Origin: Anaerolineaceae bacterium
GTDB taxonomy: Bacteria > Chloroflexota > Anaerolineae > Anaerolineales > Anaerolineaceae
Assembly: GCA_028714615.1 (NCBI GenBank)
Contig: JAQTMA010000044.1
Coordinates: 1 to 23,186, forward strand
Direction of reading: 5' to 3'
DNA: 23,186 bases
The notes beneath the pieces were generated by a model that worked only from the letters and a program-made list of their open reading frames with translations, was not told where the DNA came from and ran no database searches. Numbering within the stretch: the first letter of the stretch is position 1; every line of letters starts with the position of its first letter. Shown one piece after another: positions 17,818 to 23,186 of this stretch. The translations under genes were made by a program, and so were the position numbers.

Positions 17818-17904
17818 TATCCAGTCATCATGGAGATGCGCGGCTACGTGCGCGATCTTCTAGATAGCGAGGAAAAGGACCAGGCGAATTCGCTGGATTC
17901 GTAA
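17818..17904 (+). pseudogene. Remnant of a small gene related to the one at 22671-22943
   Basis: Right after the HEPN gene, a short open stretch reads PVIMEMRGYVRDLLDSEEKD and ends at a TAA (17902-17904). It matches residues 26-47 of the intact 90-residue protein at 22671-22943. I count 16 identical residues of 22 and, at DNA level, 54 identical bases of 62. It has no start or ribosome site and lacks the remaining two thirds of the protein. It marks the change from A/T-rich defence DNA to G/C-richer flank, and so may be a scar left when the island was inserted or when the flank was rearranged. Confidence 0.75.
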
Positions 17905-17907
17905 GAC

Positions 17908-18891
17908 TTAGGGGAACCTCCCCGCATCCACATCCCGAATAAATTCAATTAGCCCGCGGAAGTAGGTCTGCGGGTCATCGTATTCGGCGCTGTGGCTGCC
18001 GTTGGGACAGTAGTGGTAGCGCCCGTGCTGGACCGCGCTGGCCATCCACGCCATGTGCGCCGGGTCCATCGTGTCGTAGCGCGCGCCAATCACCAGGCAA
18101 GGCACGCCAATCTGCCCCAGGTCCGCGGTACGGTCCCAATCGATCAACTTCCCGCTGGCGCCCAGCTCGCTGGGTCCCTGCATGGGGACCGCACCGCGCA
18201 CTTTCAGGTTGATGTGCTTGAAGGTACGCGTTACCGGCTCCGGCCACTGGTCGGCAGGCAGGCGCAGCAAGTGATGCTCGTAAAAGTGCGGGACGAGCAG
18301 CTCCATATAGCGTGGATTCTCAGTGTCCCCCGCCGCTTCCAGCGCCTGGATCTCCGCCAGGGCCTGCGGGTCCATCGCGGGCATCAGCACCTGCTGGGCG
18401 TACGCATTGTACTGCGGGATGCTGGCCATCATGTTCGAAATGATCAGGCCCTTGAGGTGCTGCTGGTACTTGAGGGCATACTCCAGCGCCAGGAGACCGC
18501 CCCAGGATTGTCCGAAGAGGTAGAAGTTCTCCCGCTCCAGCCGGAGGGCTTTGCGCACCTGCTCCACCTCTTCCACGAACCGATCGATCTCGAGCAGGTC
18601 CGGGTCGTCCGGCTGATCGCTGTAGAAGGAGCCCAGTTGGTCATAGTAATAATATTCGATCCCAGCCGCCGGGAAGTAGCTGTCCCAGGCTTCGAAATAT
18701 TCGTGGGTCCCGCCTGGTCCACCGTGCAGCAGCAGAACCTTCTGGGTCGGGTGATTGCCAATGCGCTTGGTCCACACCCGAAAGGTCCCTTTCGGCGTCT
18801 GGATGGGGAACACTTTTACGCCGCCGCTGAGCACGTCATCGCGGCCGGAATAATCCAGGTAAGCAGCAGGAACATTGATTTTCGTATCCAT
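17908..18891 (-). CDS. Proline iminopeptidase-like alpha/beta hydrolase (S33)
   Basis: This is an alpha/beta-hydrolase of the proline iminopeptidase group, which removes N-terminal proline from peptides. The 327-residue product has the HGGPGG oxyanion-hole motif at residues 56-61, the nucleophile elbow GQSWGG with Ser129, an acid in GARYD (Asp273) and the catalytic His300 in NGSHSAEYDD. The length is normal for the family. The frame is open upstream to 18963, but the ATG at 18891 has GGAGG (18901-18897) five bases before it, and the protein fold starts there. There is no signal peptide, so it should be cytoplasmic. It is transcribed towards the BREX island and ends only three bases from the gene remnant. 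The exact substrate cannot be told from sequence. Other S33 aminopeptidases or amidases are possible. Confidence 0.88.
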   Translation of the reverse strand: MDTKINVPAAYLDYSGRDDVLSGGVKVFPIQTPKGTFRVWTKRIGNHPTQKVLLLHGGPGGTHEYFEAWDSYFPAAGIEYYYYDQLGSFYSDQPDDPDLLEIDRFVEEVEQVRKALRLERENFYLFGQSWGGLLALEYALKYQQHLKGLIISNMMASIPQYNAYAQQVLMPAMDPQALAEIQALEAAGDTENPRYMELLVPHFYEHHLLRLPADQWPEPVTRTFKHINLKVRGAVPMQGPSELGASGKLIDWDRTADLGQIGVPCLVIGARYDTMDPAHMAWMASAVQHGRYHYCPNGSHSAEYDDPQTYFRGLIEFIRDVDAGRFP

Positions 18892-19233
18892 ACCAACCTC
18901 CATATCAACCATTAATAGGTGGCACCTGGCCCGCTCCACTCGAGGAGCGTGGCATAGGAGCAACCGATAAAAACCACTCTACCAGGTATTATAAGGTGGA
19001 TGGGGCTTGTTGCTCCCATCCACTTCGATGACTGCCATAACTTCCGCGGGTTGACTTATTCGATCTTGCCCTCGTCGCGCTGCATTTGGTTGAACTGCTC
19101 GAGCTGCTCGGGGGAGCTGTGGGAGCCGCCAAGAGCGGGTGGAGGATGGAGGGTGACAATCGATTCGGTTCAAAAGGCCGTATAATCAATCGTTCCCCCG
19201 CTTTTTCATCCCACTCACTCCGGAAGGATCGCG
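18892..19233. other. Divergent intergenic region with two -10 hexamers
   Basis: This 342-base region separates the minus-strand hydrolase from the plus-strand alkylation-repair gene. It holds a TATAAT at 18993-18988 on the minus strand (about 100 bases before the hydrolase start) and one at 19181-19186 on the plus strand (about 48 bases before the other gene). Neither has a good -35. Between them, a minus-strand stretch ending at a TAA (19058-19056) reads SSPEQLEQFNQMQRDEGKIE. It looks like the C-terminal end of a lost gene but has no start, so I leave it uncalled. The overlapping short frames in this region show no conserved content. Confidence 0.45.
19181..19186 (+). promoter_or_regulatory. 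-10 element for the alkylation-repair gene
   Basis: A perfect TATAAT lies about 48 bases before the ATG at 19234. The hexamer 17 bases upstream (19158-19163) does not resemble TTGACA. A TGACA at 19154-19158 is 22 bases away, which is too far for a normal spacer. Confidence 0.4.
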
Positions 19234-19899
19234 ATGACCCTCAATGAAACGCTTGCACAACTCAAGGCTCTTGGCAGCGAGAAGATGCTGGTCCACAACC
19301 AAAAGCATGGCGCCGGCGGCAATCAGTTCGGCGTTCGCCATGGCGACATCCGCAAATTGGCCAAGCAGATCAAGCCGGACCACGCGTTGGCCGTGGCTCT
19401 CTGGGAGAGCGGGAATCTCGATGCCCGGCTCCTCGCCACCCTGCTCATCCAGCCCAAGAAGCTGTCGGCCGCAGAGCTGGATCGCATGGTGCGGTCGGCC
19501 AACTGTGGGCTGGTCGCGGACTGGCTGAACGGCAATGTGGTCGCGAATCACCCGGACAAAGAGCTGCTTCGCCAACAGTGGATGGCCGATGATGACCCGT
19601 GGGCTGCCCGGGCCGGATGGAGCCTGACGGCCGAGTGGATCGCCAAGAGTCCGGAAGGGCTCGACCTGCCGGCGATGCTGGACCGCCTCGAGGCCGAAAT
19701 GTCGGGGGCTGCTCCCGAAGTGCAATGGACGATGAACTATTGCCTGGCGGGCATCGGAATCCACTTCCCTGAGCATCGCGAGCTTGCCCTCACGCTCGGA
19801 GAAGCCTTGGGGATCTATCGCGACTATCCGGTTTCCAAGGGTTGCACCTCCCCCTTCGCACCCATTTGGATCAACGAAATGGTGCGCCGGCAAGGTTGA
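19234..19899 (+). CDS. DNA alkylation repair (AlkD-like, HEAT-repeat) family protein
   Basis: The 221-residue product resembles the AlkD-like DNA alkylation repair family, made of HEAT-like helical repeats. Family members studied in Bacillus are glycosylases for N3- and N7-alkylated purines. Evidence is the early segment NQKHGAGGNQFGVRHGDIRKLAK, followed by repeating helical pairs (ALAVALWESGNLDARLLATL; LVADWLNGNVVANHP; WAARAGWSLTAEWI) and the late VQWTMNYCLAGIGI. Several family members lack the glycosylase residues, and I cannot show that activity here. The ATG at 19234 has GGAAGG seven bases upstream. The gene is G/C-rich like its right-hand neighbours and appears intact. It lies divergent from the hydrolase, and the DinB-like pseudogene follows after 86 bases. 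Confidence 0.8.
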   Translation: MTLNETLAQLKALGSEKMLVHNQKHGAGGNQFGVRHGDIRKLAKQIKPDHALAVALWESGNLDARLLATLLIQPKKLSAAELDRMVRSANCGLVADWLNGNVVANHPDKELLRQQWMADDDPWAARAGWSLTAEWIAKSPEGLDLPAMLDRLEAEMSGAAPEVQWTMNYCLAGIGIHFPEHRELALTLGEALGIYRDYPVSKGCTSPFAPIWINEMVRRQG

Positions 19900-19985
19900 A
19901 CTCTCTCGTCCGCAGCTCCTAGAAATCCATGAGGAGCGAAAGTAAAATGTAGGCATGCAACCCGTTTTGAGAGGTACTTTCAGCC

Positions 19986-20516
19986 ATGCGTCACACCCGT
20001 GAGGAGGGATCGAGCGCACCATCCGCGAGTTTGAGCTCCTGGACCGTCTCGTCGCCAACCTCAGCGAGGCTGACTGGCAGCGTCCCCTCCCCCGCCCGGA
20101 GACCAAAGATCCCTGGACGGTGAAGGACGCCCTGGCCCACATCACCCACTGGAAAGCCGATGGTATCCGCGCCATGGGTGGCGTGGCGGCGCCCACCCGA
20201 AGAGCGCGGTCTCAATTGGACCGATGGCAACCGCCTCGTCTACCTGCGCTGGCGCGACCGCTCCCCTCAGGAAGTGCTCACCTGGCACCGCCAGGTCCAC
20301 CACGGCCCTGGCGGGCTGAGCCAGGGCGCGGATATGCTCGCCGCCCTGAGAGAGGCGCCTGATGGCTGGTTCAGCGGTCGGGAGCGGAGTCCGGAATGGC
20401 CTAACGACCTCGCAGGTCACGTCAGCAACCACCGGGTGAACGATATCGAACAGGCGCTGGCGGGAGGGGAGAGGGGTGAGCCGGAAGGGGGTGCTGCGCA
20501 AAATGCAAACGATTAA
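19986..20516 (+). pseudogene. DinB-like (ClbS/DfsB-type) four-helix protein, frameshifted
   Basis: The segments of a DinB-superfamily protein lie in two frames. The start MRHTREE (from 19986) is in one frame. The piece IERTIREFELLDRLVANLSE, continuing through the conserved KDALAHITHWKA, is in another from 20009. The remainder (RPPEERGLNWTDGNRLVYLRW onward, ending at 20516) is back in the first frame. The two shifts, near 20003-20009 and 20178-20195, compensate each other. In the first frame a TGA appears at about 20118, so no continuous product can be made. DinB-like proteins of this type are metal-dependent four-helix enzymes or modification proteins that use small thiols. The ends appear intact, so the damage is recent or results from sequencing error in a G/C-rich region. 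Confidence 0.75.
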
Positions 20517-20549
20517 AGGTCTTTGTAGTGACGACTTTAGTTCTTGTAG

Positions 20550-20569
20550 CCCAGGCATCCTTGCCTGGG
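20550..20569. repeat. Perfect 8-bp hairpin, probably a REP-like element
   Basis: CCCAGGCA and TGCCTGGG flank a four-base TCCT loop. There is no U-run after it, so it is not a standard terminator for the DinB-like pseudogene 34 bases upstream. The preceding TTGTAG and the sequence style resemble dispersed extragenic palindromes seen in many bacterial genomes. Only one copy lies in this window, so repeat status is inferred. Confidence 0.5.
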
Positions 20570-20831
20570 TCCTTGGTCGGGGAACCCCAGGCTGGACGTT
20601 GGGTCCCAAAGGGGGGTTAGGCATGCTCCTTGCTTTGGAATTACCTGGTTCAACCCTCATCCCTCCGCTTCTCGCCGGGACGCCACGCAGCCCCAATCTT
20701 GTATATTCAAAGAGATGGTAAGCGCCCAGAAAGCAAGTCTGTGATGCACTTGCCCGCCCAGGTATCGCTTCAGCCGGATCAGCTCCTCTCCTGCACCCAC
20801 CGAAGCTGAACATATTCCGCTACTATTTCGG

Positions 20832-20852
20832 TATAATATGTCAACATATTAT
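20832..20852 (+). promoter_or_regulatory. -10 element overlapped by a palindromic operator
   Basis: TATAAT (20832-20837) overlaps a perfect inverted repeat: ATAATATGT at 20833-20841, a CA spacer, and ACATATTAT at 20844-20852. The half-site AACATATT also occurs as a direct copy at 20809-20816. A palindrome covering the -10 and probable start point suggests repression of the gene at 20880 by a dimeric regulator, for example of MarR, TetR or ArsR type. No regulator gene is in this window. Confidence 0.6.
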
Positions 20853-20879
20853 CGAATTTGAGAGAGGGGTAAATCAACT

Positions 20880-21488
20880 ATGAGAAAAATCGTAACCACT
20901 ACATTCGTAACCCTGGATGGCGTGATGCAAGCACCCGGCGGACCCGGAGAGGATGAGGCGGGTGGATTTCAATGGGGCGGCTGGTCCGTCAACTACTGGG
21001 ACGACAGGATGGGGCCAATCATGGATGATATCATGGCAACCAACCCCGACCTATTGCTAGGGCGCAAGACCTACCAAATCTTTGCGGCGTATTGGCCGAA
21101 CGCCGAAGACGTCCCCGGCGCCGACAAGCTCAACAACGCCAAAAAGTACGTCGTCTCGCGGACGCTCGACAAAGTGGAGTGGAACAACTCCACCCTCATC
21201 AAAGACGATGCCGTCCAGGCAATCACCCGGCTCAAAGGGGCAGACGGGCCTGAGCTGCAGGTGCACGGCAGCAGCAATCTCATTCAAACGCTTTTGAAGC
21301 ACAACCTGATCGATGAGCTGCACGTGTGGATCTTTCCGGTTACGCTTGGAAGCGGCAAACGGCTCTTTGGCGACGGCGCCATTCCCGCCAGTTTCAAACT
21401 GCTCGATAGCAAAACCTCGAGCACCGGCGTCATTATTGCTACGTATGGGCAAAGCGGCGAATTGAAGGCTGGGACGTTCGCTTCGTAG
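20880..21488 (+). CDS. Dihydrofolate reductase family protein (RibD C-terminal-like)
   Basis: The 202-residue product belongs to the dihydrofolate reductase/RibD C-terminal superfamily and resembles uncharacterised YyaP/YwjB-type proteins. Markers are the start MRKIVTTTFVTLDGVMQAPG, the segment LLLGRKTYQIFAAYWP around residue 60, KKYVVSRTLDKVEWNNSTLI, LQVHGSSNLIQTLL, and the end IDELHVWIFPVTLGSGKRLF. These correspond to the nucleotide-binding core of the fold, and an NAD(P)H-dependent reductase is likely, but the substrate is unknown. GAGAGGGG lies about eight bases before the ATG. The gene stands alone behind a palindromic operator, so it is probably controlled by a repressor. It is complete, with typical length. 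Confidence 0.88.
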   Translation: MRKIVTTTFVTLDGVMQAPGGPGEDEAGGFQWGGWSVNYWDDRMGPIMDDIMATNPDLLLGRKTYQIFAAYWPNAEDVPGADKLNNAKKYVVSRTLDKVEWNNSTLIKDDAVQAITRLKGADGPELQVHGSSNLIQTLLKHNLIDELHVWIFPVTLGSGKRLFGDGAIPASFKLLDSKTSSTGVIIATYGQSGELKAGTFAS

Positions 21489-21554
21489 AATACCCAATCG
21501 TGAGCACAGGTTAAAATCAACGCCGCGATGCCCCCTGCCCTGGCTAAAAAAGCA

Positions 21555-21746
21555 TTAAGCCTCACGACGAGGTAGCCACGGCTCGTGCTCGTGCGCGAGC
21601 CAGACCAGCTCGGGGTCGAGCGCGCGCACCAGCACTCGCGCATCGGGATGGTCGATGACGTGCACGTAGACCGGCATCCGCTCGCCCTCTGCGAGCAGGT
21701 CGGCAACGAGCACTGGCGTGATGGTGGTTTTCTTTTTCATGTTCAT
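21555..21746 (-). pseudogene. Internally deleted metallo-beta-lactamase-fold (lactonase-like) remnant
   Basis: A 63-codon minus-strand frame begins MNMKKKTTITPVLVADLLAE and continues GERMPVYVHVIDHPDARVLV. This resembles the N terminus of N-acyl-homoserine-lactonase-like metallo-beta-lactamase proteins, where DTG would normally follow. Instead the frame jumps to RALDPELVWLAHEHEPWLP and stops, which resembles the C-terminal end of the same kind of protein. The metal-binding HxHxDH region is therefore absent. Third codon positions are almost all G or C, so the piece was coding. It has no good ribosome site. The most likely history is an in-frame deletion of the middle of a ~250-residue gene. An intact small protein of unknown role is the alternative. 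The family assignment is from memory of sequence patterns and is moderate only. Confidence 0.45.
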
Positions 21747-21766
21747 TCTCTACTAAGGAGAAACCT

Positions 21767-22543
21767 ATGCCGAATTCACTTTCTCCAGCCACAATCCTCA
21801 GCACAGAGGTCCGGAATTTTCCCTCTACCATTATGGGAATTAATTATCAGATTTCTACCTGGTTTCCGCCGGACTATCCAAAACCTGGTTACAAATATCC
21901 GGTCATCTACCTGACGGATGGGGAGGTCCTCCTTGGGCAGATTGCTCCGATGATTTTGTTTCTCATTTGGGGGGGTATGGCGCCAGAATGCCTGATCGTT
22001 GGGTTAGGCCATCATGTTTCAAAGATCGAAGGATGGGCGAAGGCACGCGATATCGATTACGACCCACCGGAGAATCCCGAGGGCGAACCGGGACAAAAAA
22101 GGGCTGATGATTTTTTATCATTCCTCAAAAAGGAATTGATCCCATTCATTGAAACTACCTATCCTGTCAACCCAAGGGATCGATGTCTCGCCGGGTTTTC
22201 ATCCGGTGGGATGTTTACACTCTATGCACTTCTCCATGAACCGGATTTGTTCTTAAGATACCTAATCGGGAGCGCCATTTTCGATAGCATGCTGCCACAT
22301 TTCCTCGCCTATGAGCAGCAGCTTGCCAAAGAGCGCAAATCTCTACCCGTTCACGCTTTCTTCTCAGCCGGTGAACTGGAAGAGAATGTCATTCCCGGTT
22401 TTCATCAATTCATTGATACGTTAAAGAGTCGCAACTATGAAGGACTCCATTTGGAAACGCTGATTGACGAGGGTGAAGGTCACTTTAGTACAAGTCCAAC
22501 CGCTTTTTGTAAAGGGTTTAAAGCGCTTTATCAATCGGAATGA
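21767..22543 (+). CDS. Alpha/beta hydrolase, putative esterase (esterase D/IroE-like)
   Basis: The 258-residue product matches the putative-esterase branch of alpha/beta hydrolases. After a beta-rich start (VRNFPSTIMGINYQISTWFP) comes YPVIYLTDGE near residue 44, in the oxyanion region. The nucleophile elbow GFSSGG places Ser145 in the active site. An acid is likely around Glu203 in FFSAGELEE, and His239 in EGEGHF completes a triad. There is no signal peptide, so it is cytoplasmic. Enterochelin-esterase, S-formylglutathione-hydrolase-like and antibiotic-ester hydrolysing proteins share this fold, and the substrate cannot be read from sequence. AAGGAG lies about eight bases before the ATG. The gene is divergent from the lactonase remnant, and its composition is less G/C-rich than the genes on either side. 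Confidence 0.85.
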   Translation: MPNSLSPATILSTEVRNFPSTIMGINYQISTWFPPDYPKPGYKYPVIYLTDGEVLLGQIAPMILFLIWGGMAPECLIVGLGHHVSKIEGWAKARDIDYDPPENPEGEPGQKRADDFLSFLKKELIPFIETTYPVNPRDRCLAGFSSGGMFTLYALLHEPDLFLRYLIGSAIFDSMLPHFLAYEQQLAKERKSLPVHAFFSAGELEENVIPGFHQFIDTLKSRNYEGLHLETLIDEGEGHFSTSPTAFCKGFKALYQSE

Positions 22544-22629
22544 AGCGGTCTTCAATGGTTAACCTGACTGACTAATAGGCTCAGTGGGAATTGCCCTTTT
22601 CCTCTCCTTTCCAGGTTTTCAAACGGGGA

Positions 22630-22635
22630 TATAAT
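22630..22635 (+). promoter_or_regulatory. -10 element for the 90-residue protein gene
   Basis: A TATAAT lies 35 bases before the ATG at 22671, with no recognisable -35 at the usual distance. The leader would be short, about 30 bases. Confidence 0.4.
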
Positions 22636-22670
22636 CAGAACATGTATTCTATCATACCCTGGAGCAGACC

Positions 22671-22943
22671 ATGACCAAAGATCGAGTGATCGTCCCCATC
22701 GGGCCCGGCCGCGGGCAGGAAAAGCCGCTCATGGACGCCTGGCAGGCCGTCATCCTGGAGATGCGCGGTCACGTGCGCGATCTGCGCGATAGCGGGGAAG
22801 AGGACCAGGCGGCTTTAGTCGAGCGCTACGCGGTGGCCTTTGACCTGATCTGGCAGCAGAGTTACCAGCGCTCCCTGTTCGGAGTGGGCATCCAGGATGA
22901 CCTCGCCCGCCTCGCCAGGCAGTACAGGCTGTCTGTTCCATAA
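22671..22943 (+). CDS. Small helical protein of unknown function
   Basis: The 90-residue product is unrecognised. It is mostly charged helix (WQAVILEMRGHVRDLRDSGE, then LVERYAVAFDLIWQQSYQRS) with a basic end (LARLARQYRLSVP). It has no cysteines, signal peptide or membrane segment. GGAG lies six bases before the ATG, and a TATAAT is just upstream, so it is likely expressed as a single gene. Third positions are strongly G/C-biased, which supports real coding. A decayed copy of its middle third lies at 17818-17904, so relatives of this gene are or were repeated in this genome. A response regulator gene begins 120 bases downstream on the same strand, but with its own promoter signals. Confidence 0.8.
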   Translation: MTKDRVIVPIGPGRGQEKPLMDAWQAVILEMRGHVRDLRDSGEEDQAALVERYAVAFDLIWQQSYQRSLFGVGIQDDLARLARQYRLSVP

Positions 22944-22976
22944 TCCTCCTTCATCCTTTCCTTCCCTCCCCCACCT

Positions 22977-23024
22977 TACAACTGGCATACAACTGGCAAC
23001 CTCCCATTCACTCCTTGGTACAAT
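22977..23024 (+). promoter_or_regulatory. Tandem 11-base direct repeat and -10 before the response regulator
   Basis: TACAACTGGCA occurs twice in direct succession (22977-22987 and 22988-22998). A TACAAT hexamer follows at 23019-23024, about 40 bases before the ATG at 23064. An 11-base period places both copies on the same face of the helix, the arrangement typical of binding sites for OmpR/PhoB-type regulators. Autoregulation by the downstream regulator is a guess. Confidence 0.45.
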
Positions 23025-23063
23025 CATCTTGCGCCACTCGCTTACTTACAGGGAACCCCCTCC

Positions 23064-23186
23064 ATGCCGCTCCAAGTCCTGATCGTCCAGTCGGATGAAG
23101 CCGCCGCCCAATCCCTCGCCAAGATTCTGGCGGCCCGCGGCGATCAGTTCGCACAGGCCGGCGACGTCGCCCAGGCGTTGGCGCAG
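23064..23186 (+). CDS. Response regulator receiver domain, 5' part only
   Basis: The frame opens MPLQVLIVQSDEAAAQSLAK and continues through ILAARGDQF to the window edge. This is the first strand and helix of a CheY-like receiver domain: a hydrophobic strand, then an acidic pocket at Asp11-Glu12, then a helix. The phosphorylated aspartate would lie beyond the window. The start is supported by the receiver fold beginning at residue 3. The ribosome site is weak. The output domain, and so the regulatory target, cannot be seen. Confidence 0.75.
   Translation, partial: MPLQVLIVQSDEAAAQSLAKILAARGDQFAQAGDVAQALAQ

Larger units (their letters stand above)
20517..20879. other. Intergenic region with hairpin repeat and operator
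   Basis: No gene is supported in this 363-base stretch. It holds a perfect hairpin (20550-20569), several short runs of C and G around 20580-20620, and the promoter-operator of the next gene (20832-20852). A short plus-strand frame at 20476-20721 has no ribosome site and reads through the hairpin, so I reject it. Confidence 0.5.

Noticed and set aside
17804..17830. Terminator after the second HEPN gene
   Set aside because: The only inverted repeat, GGATA-AA-TATCC, is too short and has no following T-run.
17992..18915. 307-codon plus-strand frame opposite the hydrolase gene
   Set aside because: It is a mirror of the G/C-rich hydrolase, which has a complete catalytic triad and a good ribosome site. 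The opposite frame is low-complexity and unrecognisable.
19186..20196. 336-codon minus-strand frame opposite the alkylation-repair gene
   Set aside because: This is a long shadow frame caused by G/C bias. The plus-strand gene has a promoter element, a ribosome site and family-like sequence.
1..23186. CRISPR array, tRNA, integrase or insertion sequence
   Set aside because: No regularly spaced repeats, tRNA-like sequence, recombinase or transposase pattern was seen on either strand.

Overview
The window holds a complete type 1 BREX phage-defence operon in the order brxA-brxB-brxC-[HEPN]-pglX-[cysteine peptidase]-pglZ-brxL, with a second HEPN-type gene just downstream. It then crosses into ordinary chromosomal genes. 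The organism looks like a bacterium of the Chloroflexota (Anaerolineae-like). The grounds are weak: the style of the flanking enzymes and short, TATAAT-only promoters. No rRNA or other phylogenetic marker is present. The flanks from about 17.9 kb are visibly richer in G and C than the defence locus, which fits a horizontally acquired island.

Layout. 1-121: start of a minus-strand reading frame with a strong ribosome binding site but an in-frame stop at codon 14. 122-538: intergenic DNA with a good sigma70-type promoter. 539-16205: the BREX operon, all on the plus strand with overlaps or very short gaps. 16355-17803: a large protein with an ApeA-like HEPN end. 17818-17904: a decayed fragment of a small gene whose intact relative lies at 22671-22943. 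17908-18891 (minus): proline iminopeptidase-like hydrolase. 19234-19899: DNA-alkylation-repair family protein. 19986-20516: frameshifted DinB-like gene. 20880-21488: dihydrofolate-reductase-like protein behind a palindromic operator. 21555-21746 (minus): 63-codon remnant resembling an internally deleted metallo-beta-lactamase-fold lactonase. 21767-22543: esterase. 22671-22943: conserved small protein. 23064-end: start of a response regulator.

How the genes work together. By analogy with characterised type 1 BREX, PglX methylates adenines at a host motif to mark self. BrxC (ATPase), PglZ (alkaline-phosphatase fold), BrxA (DNA binding), BrxB and BrxL (AAA+ with a Lon-like end) then block replication of unmethylated phage DNA. 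The unusual part is the extra cargo. A HEPN protein with an R-N-x3-H motif sits between brxC and pglX. A papain/C39-like cysteine peptidase with a readable Gln-Cys-His-Asp set sits between pglX and pglZ, sharing an ATGA overlap with pglX. A second R-N-x3-H HEPN protein follows brxL. This suggests, without proof, a BREX variant carrying a protease-plus-RNase arm, possibly a back-up abortive response.
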